DNA from: SKZT01 sp964478625
GTDB taxonomy: Bacteria; Desulfobacterota; Desulfobacteria; Desulfobacterales; SKZT01
Assembly (NCBI GenBank): GCA_964478625.1
Contig: CAYZJH010000097.1
Location: forward strand, 1-11,158
DNA: 11,158 nt
Direction: 5' to 3'
Below the pieces are notes generated by a model. That model was not told the DNA's origin and searched no databases. It saw nothing but the letters and a program-made list of their open reading frames with translations. Positions 8,939 to 11,158 of this stretch are shown piece by piece (position 1 is the first letter of the stretch; each line of letters opens with the position of its first letter). Position numbers and translations under genes: made by a program.

Positions 8939-9729
8939 ACCATAAGTTCCCTTGCGTATTCTTTTAAAGATGCATTCGGCAATTTGAGCTGAGCAATACT
9001 ACCAGCGATGTGATACTCAAGCGCTTTGTATTGGTGAAGCCTGAAAATTTCCCGCTCCACATCCATACTGTCCATTAAAAAGAGATGCCAGTCTTTGGAA
9101 TCCATTATCTGTTGCGTGTTGTCAACGGTTTCCGCCAGCCCATGTAGAACATATAAAAATGCTTCCTGTGGCATGTGGTAGCCGGAGAATTTTTTTTTGA
9201 CTTTGCCTTTCACAATGCCAAATTCCGCAGCCATTCGTAAAAGATCTCTTGCGGCCCGCAAAGCGCCATATTCCGTTAGATTGCCACCGGAGGCAATTCG
9301 GCCGTCCGTAATGTTTTTTACAAAAGGAAGTACATCTTTTGTCAAAATGAAGTATGTGCCATCCTGGTATCGGTCATACAGCCATTGAGTTGCAAATTGG
9401 TAATAAAGATAATCGGTTCTTCCGATATGCCAAAGCAGGCATGATCTCCATTTATCGATTGCCAGGCCGCACCTGGCCAGAATGACCAGGGGTTCAATGC
9501 TTTCATTATCAGCAAATCGGCTGGACAAGGTTGTTATGATCTCATGCAGCCATTTTTCATTGGTGGCGGCGATAGTGTTCCGGTTCCGTATATTGGCGAT
9601 GTTGCTTTTAAATGAAGCAGCAAGATCCCAATTCCTGAAAGCCGCATAGGTTTCTTCAATGAGTGCGCCTTTACGTAATAGTCGTATGGATAGTTTTCTT
9701 TTAATCTTCCACATCTTATAATCGAACAT
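8935..9729 (-). CDS. brxA: BrxA-like BREX protein (DUF1819 family)
   Basis: A 264-residue protein between brxE and brxB, the position of brxA. It resembles the DUF1819 (BrxA) family: a basic N-terminus with LLRKGALIEETYAAF (residues 17-31), the NWDLAASF segment, then a middle block of aromatic and hydrophobic residues around LLWHIGRTDYLYYQFATQWL (98-117) and a following helix-rich C-terminal half. BrxA proteins are small helical DNA-binding proteins needed for defence in characterised systems. The family is usually about 200-260 residues, so this is at the long end. The start is uncertain. The ATG at 9729 overlaps brxE by 14 bases. An ATG at 9714 (MWKIKRKLS) just after the brxE stop would shorten it by five residues. 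Neither has a strong ribosome binding site, so translation is likely coupled to brxE. Identification rests on remembered family pattern plus position, so it is less certain than brxB. Confidence 0.78.
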   Translation of the reverse strand: MFDYKMWKIKRKLSIRLLRKGALIEETYAAFRNWDLAASFKSNIANIRNRNTIAATNEKWLHEIITTLSSRFADNESIEPLVILARCGLAIDKWRSCLLWHIGRTDYLYYQFATQWLYDRYQDGTYFILTKDVLPFVKNITDGRIASGGNLTEYGALRAARDLLRMAAEFGIVKGKVKKKFSGYHMPQEAFLYVLHGLAETVDNTQQIMDSKDWHLFLMDSMDVEREIFRLHQYKALEYHIAGSIAQLKLPNASLKEYARELMV

Positions 9730-10282
9730 GATCGATCGGTAAATAGGGAACGGCTGTTTTACTGCTTTCTCCTAAAGAAAAACCAGCGGCCAGCATGACG
9801 AGAAGATGCTCATCCAGGGAACTGCTTTCCGGGATCTTGACTGAGTTTCCTTCATCAGACCGTTTGAGTTTCTTGACCATTTCAATCTGTTGATGGGTTG
9901 CCAGATCCAGCTTCATGAGTAAATCCGGAAGATCCAACCCGGATATGTCCTCAATCGTTTTAAAAACAGGGTTCCACATCTCAGCTTGATTGATCCAGTC
10001 ATGCCATTTTTGGTTAAACCGATCTTCGATTTCAGGCGGCAAATCCCAAAGGGTGCAGATACTTGGACGGGAATAAATTTCTTTGCATCTTTGGGCGGCA
10101 ACGGCAAAAGCGATTTTGGCTTGTGCAAAATGGTGTGTTTTTGGAAGCCCCCGGCTCAATGCAAGAGTCCCGTATCGCCCTAAGATGCCCTGGGTGTTCC
10201 ACCACCTGGCGCCATCCATCTCACCAAATCGGGCAACAGATAATCTTAGTTTGAAAAGGATTTCTAATTGTATCTTTTTCAT
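9716..10282 (-). CDS. brxE: BrxE, BREX type 6 small protein
   Basis: A 188-residue protein of the BrxE family, which is specific to BREX type 6 and of unknown activity. The sequence fits what I remember of the family: FGEMDGARWWNT at residues 19-30, GLPKTHHFAQAKIAFAVAA at 45-63, and TLWDLPPEIEDRF at 77-89 are its conserved-looking blocks. It has no membrane segment or signal peptide. I chose the ATG at 10282 because AGG sits six bases ahead of it; the frame also allows a TTG at 10309, nine codons upstream, with no obvious ribosome binding site. The stop overlaps the start of brxA. It is the first gene of the operon, and its presence is the main reason for calling type 6. Confidence 0.8.
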   Translation of the reverse strand: MKKIQLEILFKLRLSVARFGEMDGARWWNTQGILGRYGTLALSRGLPKTHHFAQAKIAFAVAAQRCKEIYSRPSICTLWDLPPEIEDRFNQKWHDWINQAEMWNPVFKTIEDISGLDLPDLLMKLDLATHQQIEMVKKLKRSDEGNSVKIPESSSLDEHLLVMLAAGFSLGESSKTAVPYLPIDHVRL

Positions 10283-10318
10283 TTGGTACCTGACAGATCC
10301 AGAATCCAATTTTATTGC

Positions 10319-10420
10319 CTATACCATTTTTTGCATGAATAACTTGTTTAAATTCATTAATTCTTCAAAAAAAAGATGAATATTTTGCCCCAAAAATTCA
10401 ATCAAAGCACTTACTTCCAT
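10319..10420 (-). CDS. Possible 33-codon leader ORF before brxE
   Basis: An ATG at 10420 opens a 33-codon frame ending in TAG at 10319-10321, 36 bases before the brxE start. The peptide begins MEVSALIEFLGQ and is rich in Leu, Phe, Met and Asn. There is no good ribosome binding site. In such AT-rich DNA a frame of this size may arise by chance. It is noted because it fills most of the 5' leader that would precede brxE. Confidence 0.2.
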   Translation of the reverse strand: MEVSALIEFLGQNIHLFFEELMNLNKLFMQKMV

Positions 10421-10449
10421 TGACGTGTCCAAACATCCAATTCACAGGA

Positions 10450-10478
10450 ATTATAAATGGGTTTAGCCTATACCCATA
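10450..10478 (-). promoter_or_regulatory. Candidate brx operon promoter with inverted repeat over the spacer
   Basis: On the minus strand a perfect -10 box TATAAT (10455-10450) lies 17 bases after a weak -35-like TATGGG (10478-10473). The inverted repeat ATGGGT / ACCCAT (10457-10462 and 10472-10477, 9-base spacer) covers the spacer and reaches into the -35 position, where a repressor would compete with RNA polymerase. Transcription would start near 10443, giving a leader of about 160 bases. The weak -35 lowers confidence. Confidence 0.35.
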
Positions 10479-10494
10479 ATGATTGATCTTTTCT

Positions 10495-10503
10495 ACTATA
10501 ACA
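10495..10503 (-). promoter_or_regulatory. Candidate upstream promoter, extended -10 type
   Basis: On the minus strand TGTTATAGT (10503-10495) fits an extended -10 element, TGn followed by a five-of-six match to TATAAT. No good -35 is visible at 17 bases. It would start transcription near 10488 and also serve brxE, as an alternative or additional promoter to the one at 10450-10478. Confidence 0.3.
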
Positions 10504-10655
10504 AAAATAGGCATATCCTTAAGTAAATTTTTAATCCCTCAAGGTCGAAACTATAACGGATTATTGTTTATATCAGAAGCGCAACCTTTTCAATCATAAC
10601 CTGAAAAATCTTATGGCAAAATAAAGTTATGCGAAATAAACATTCCCCTAATAAC

Positions 10656-10683
10656 TTGACCAAGAGTGCAAAAAGGCTACAAT
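10656..10683 (+). promoter_or_regulatory. Rightward sigma70-like promoter sequence
   Basis: TTGACC (10656-10661) and TACAAT (10678-10683) each match the consensus at five of six positions and are spaced by 16 bases. It points away from the brx operon. Transcription would begin near 10690, only a few bases before the ATG of a 41-codon frame at 10694. Confidence 0.4.
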
Positions 10684-10693
10684 GGCAATACCT

Positions 10694-10819
10694 ATGTCTG
10701 AGGCATCGAAAATTCAAATGGATGAAAAACACATGCTCTTGGAGAAAGGGTTCGCAAGCAATAGAGCTGTTAACATTCCGATTAAAAAATTTTTCCACTC
10801 CTTGCGTACAAGGGAATAG
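10694..10819 (+). CDS. Possible 41-codon small ORF, unrecognised
   Basis: The frame runs from ATG at 10694 to TAG at 10817-10819, beginning MSEASKIQMDEKH and ending KKFFHSLRTRE. It is hydrophilic and charged, with no motif I recognise and no ribosome binding site. Its only support is the promoter-like sequence immediately ahead, which would give a nearly leaderless message. It could equally be the start of a decayed gene or part of a non-coding RNA. Confidence 0.2.
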   Translation: MSEASKIQMDEKHMLLEKGFASNRAVNIPIKKFFHSLRTRE

Positions 10820-11158
10820 CTTATGCGTAGAGGGTGTTGCCTTTGTGCGCAGGGCTGTTGTCTTGTTGTTGCGCACACAAAAGTATCGCATCGACCTCCC
10901 ACTGATACCGCTTATTTGGCCACCAGGCAATGTAATGTCATATCCCAATACTGACATAACCATTAAACCTTCTGGAAGCTGAGCCGCAAGCCATTTTTGC
11001 CTCAAGGTTCGACGATCACAAACAAGTCCATACCAACCCCTATTCATGCCAAAACATGGACGATGAACAATTGCTGGCAAAGGCTTTGCAGGTTACTCAA
11101 AGGGTATGATTAAGGGAAAAGAGTTGAAGTTGTATTAATAAGGAAAGCCACCAGTAAA
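10820..11158. other. Stretch without a supported gene at the right edge
   Basis: All six reading frames were considered. The longest frames here run antisense to each other (10568-11080 minus and 10629-10982 plus), and neither gives a protein of recognisable family, balanced composition or good initiation signal. A hairpin is present at 10842-10882. The stretch may be intergenic, the remains of a decayed gene, or the end of something continuing past the window. Confidence 0.4.

Noticed and set aside
10629..10982. A 117-residue plus-strand frame
   Set aside because: It begins before the only good promoter on that strand, has odd composition and no recognised domain; it is treated as chance.
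10568..11080. A 170-residue minus-strand frame
   Set aside because: It has unusual Cys/His-rich patches, no recognisable family, no clear ribosome binding site, and overlaps an equally unconvincing opposite frame.

Overview
The window carries most of a phage-defence operon of the BREX (bacteriophage exclusion) class, read leftward on the minus strand. In transcription order the genes are brxE (10282-9716), brxA (9729-8935), brxB (8938-8360), brxC (8347-4659), a Fic-domain gene (4518-3316) and pglX (3280 to beyond the left edge). An N-terminal brxE followed by brxA-brxB-brxC-pglX is the gene order of BREX type 6. In that type the next genes would be pglZ, brxD and brxHI, which would lie past position 1 and cannot be seen. 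The unusual member is the Fic gene, a predicted AMP-transferase with its own inhibitory motif, placed between brxC and pglX and flanked by AT-rich sequence, a perfect 16-bp inverted repeat on its promoter side and a 15-bp tandem repeat on its far side.

The first three genes are tightly coupled: brxE/brxA and brxA/brxB overlap by 14 and 4 bases, and brxB/brxC are 11-12 bases apart. Larger gaps surround fic (140 bases before it, about 35 after it). This suggests fic was inserted, or is separately controlled, within an otherwise compact operon. The expected division of labour is as follows. PglX methylates adenine in host DNA to mark self. BrxC is a large P-loop ATPase. BrxA and BrxB are small core components. 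BrxE is the small type-6 accessory protein. Fic could modify a host or phage target if the system is disturbed (inference).

brxC is interrupted by a scaffold gap of exactly 100 N (5510-5609) flanked by two identical 55-bp copies (5455-5509 and 5610-5664). This looks like two contigs that overlap by one assembly k-mer and were never merged. Collapsing one copy and the Ns gives a clean in-frame protein of 1177 residues, so brxC is almost certainly intact.

Right of 10282 lies about 870 bases without a recognisable gene. It holds candidate leftward promoters with an inverted repeat, a 33-codon leader ORF, a good rightward promoter-like sequence with a 41-codon ORF, and a hairpin. No transcriptional regulator of the BrxR type is seen.

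The organism is a bacterium of intermediate GC content (upper forties percent in brxC, lower in fic and brxE, higher in the 3' part of pglX). The protein style would suit a Deltaproteobacteria-like or other Gram-negative environmental genome, but this is only an impression. The N-run and unmerged overlap show a short-read draft or metagenome assembly.
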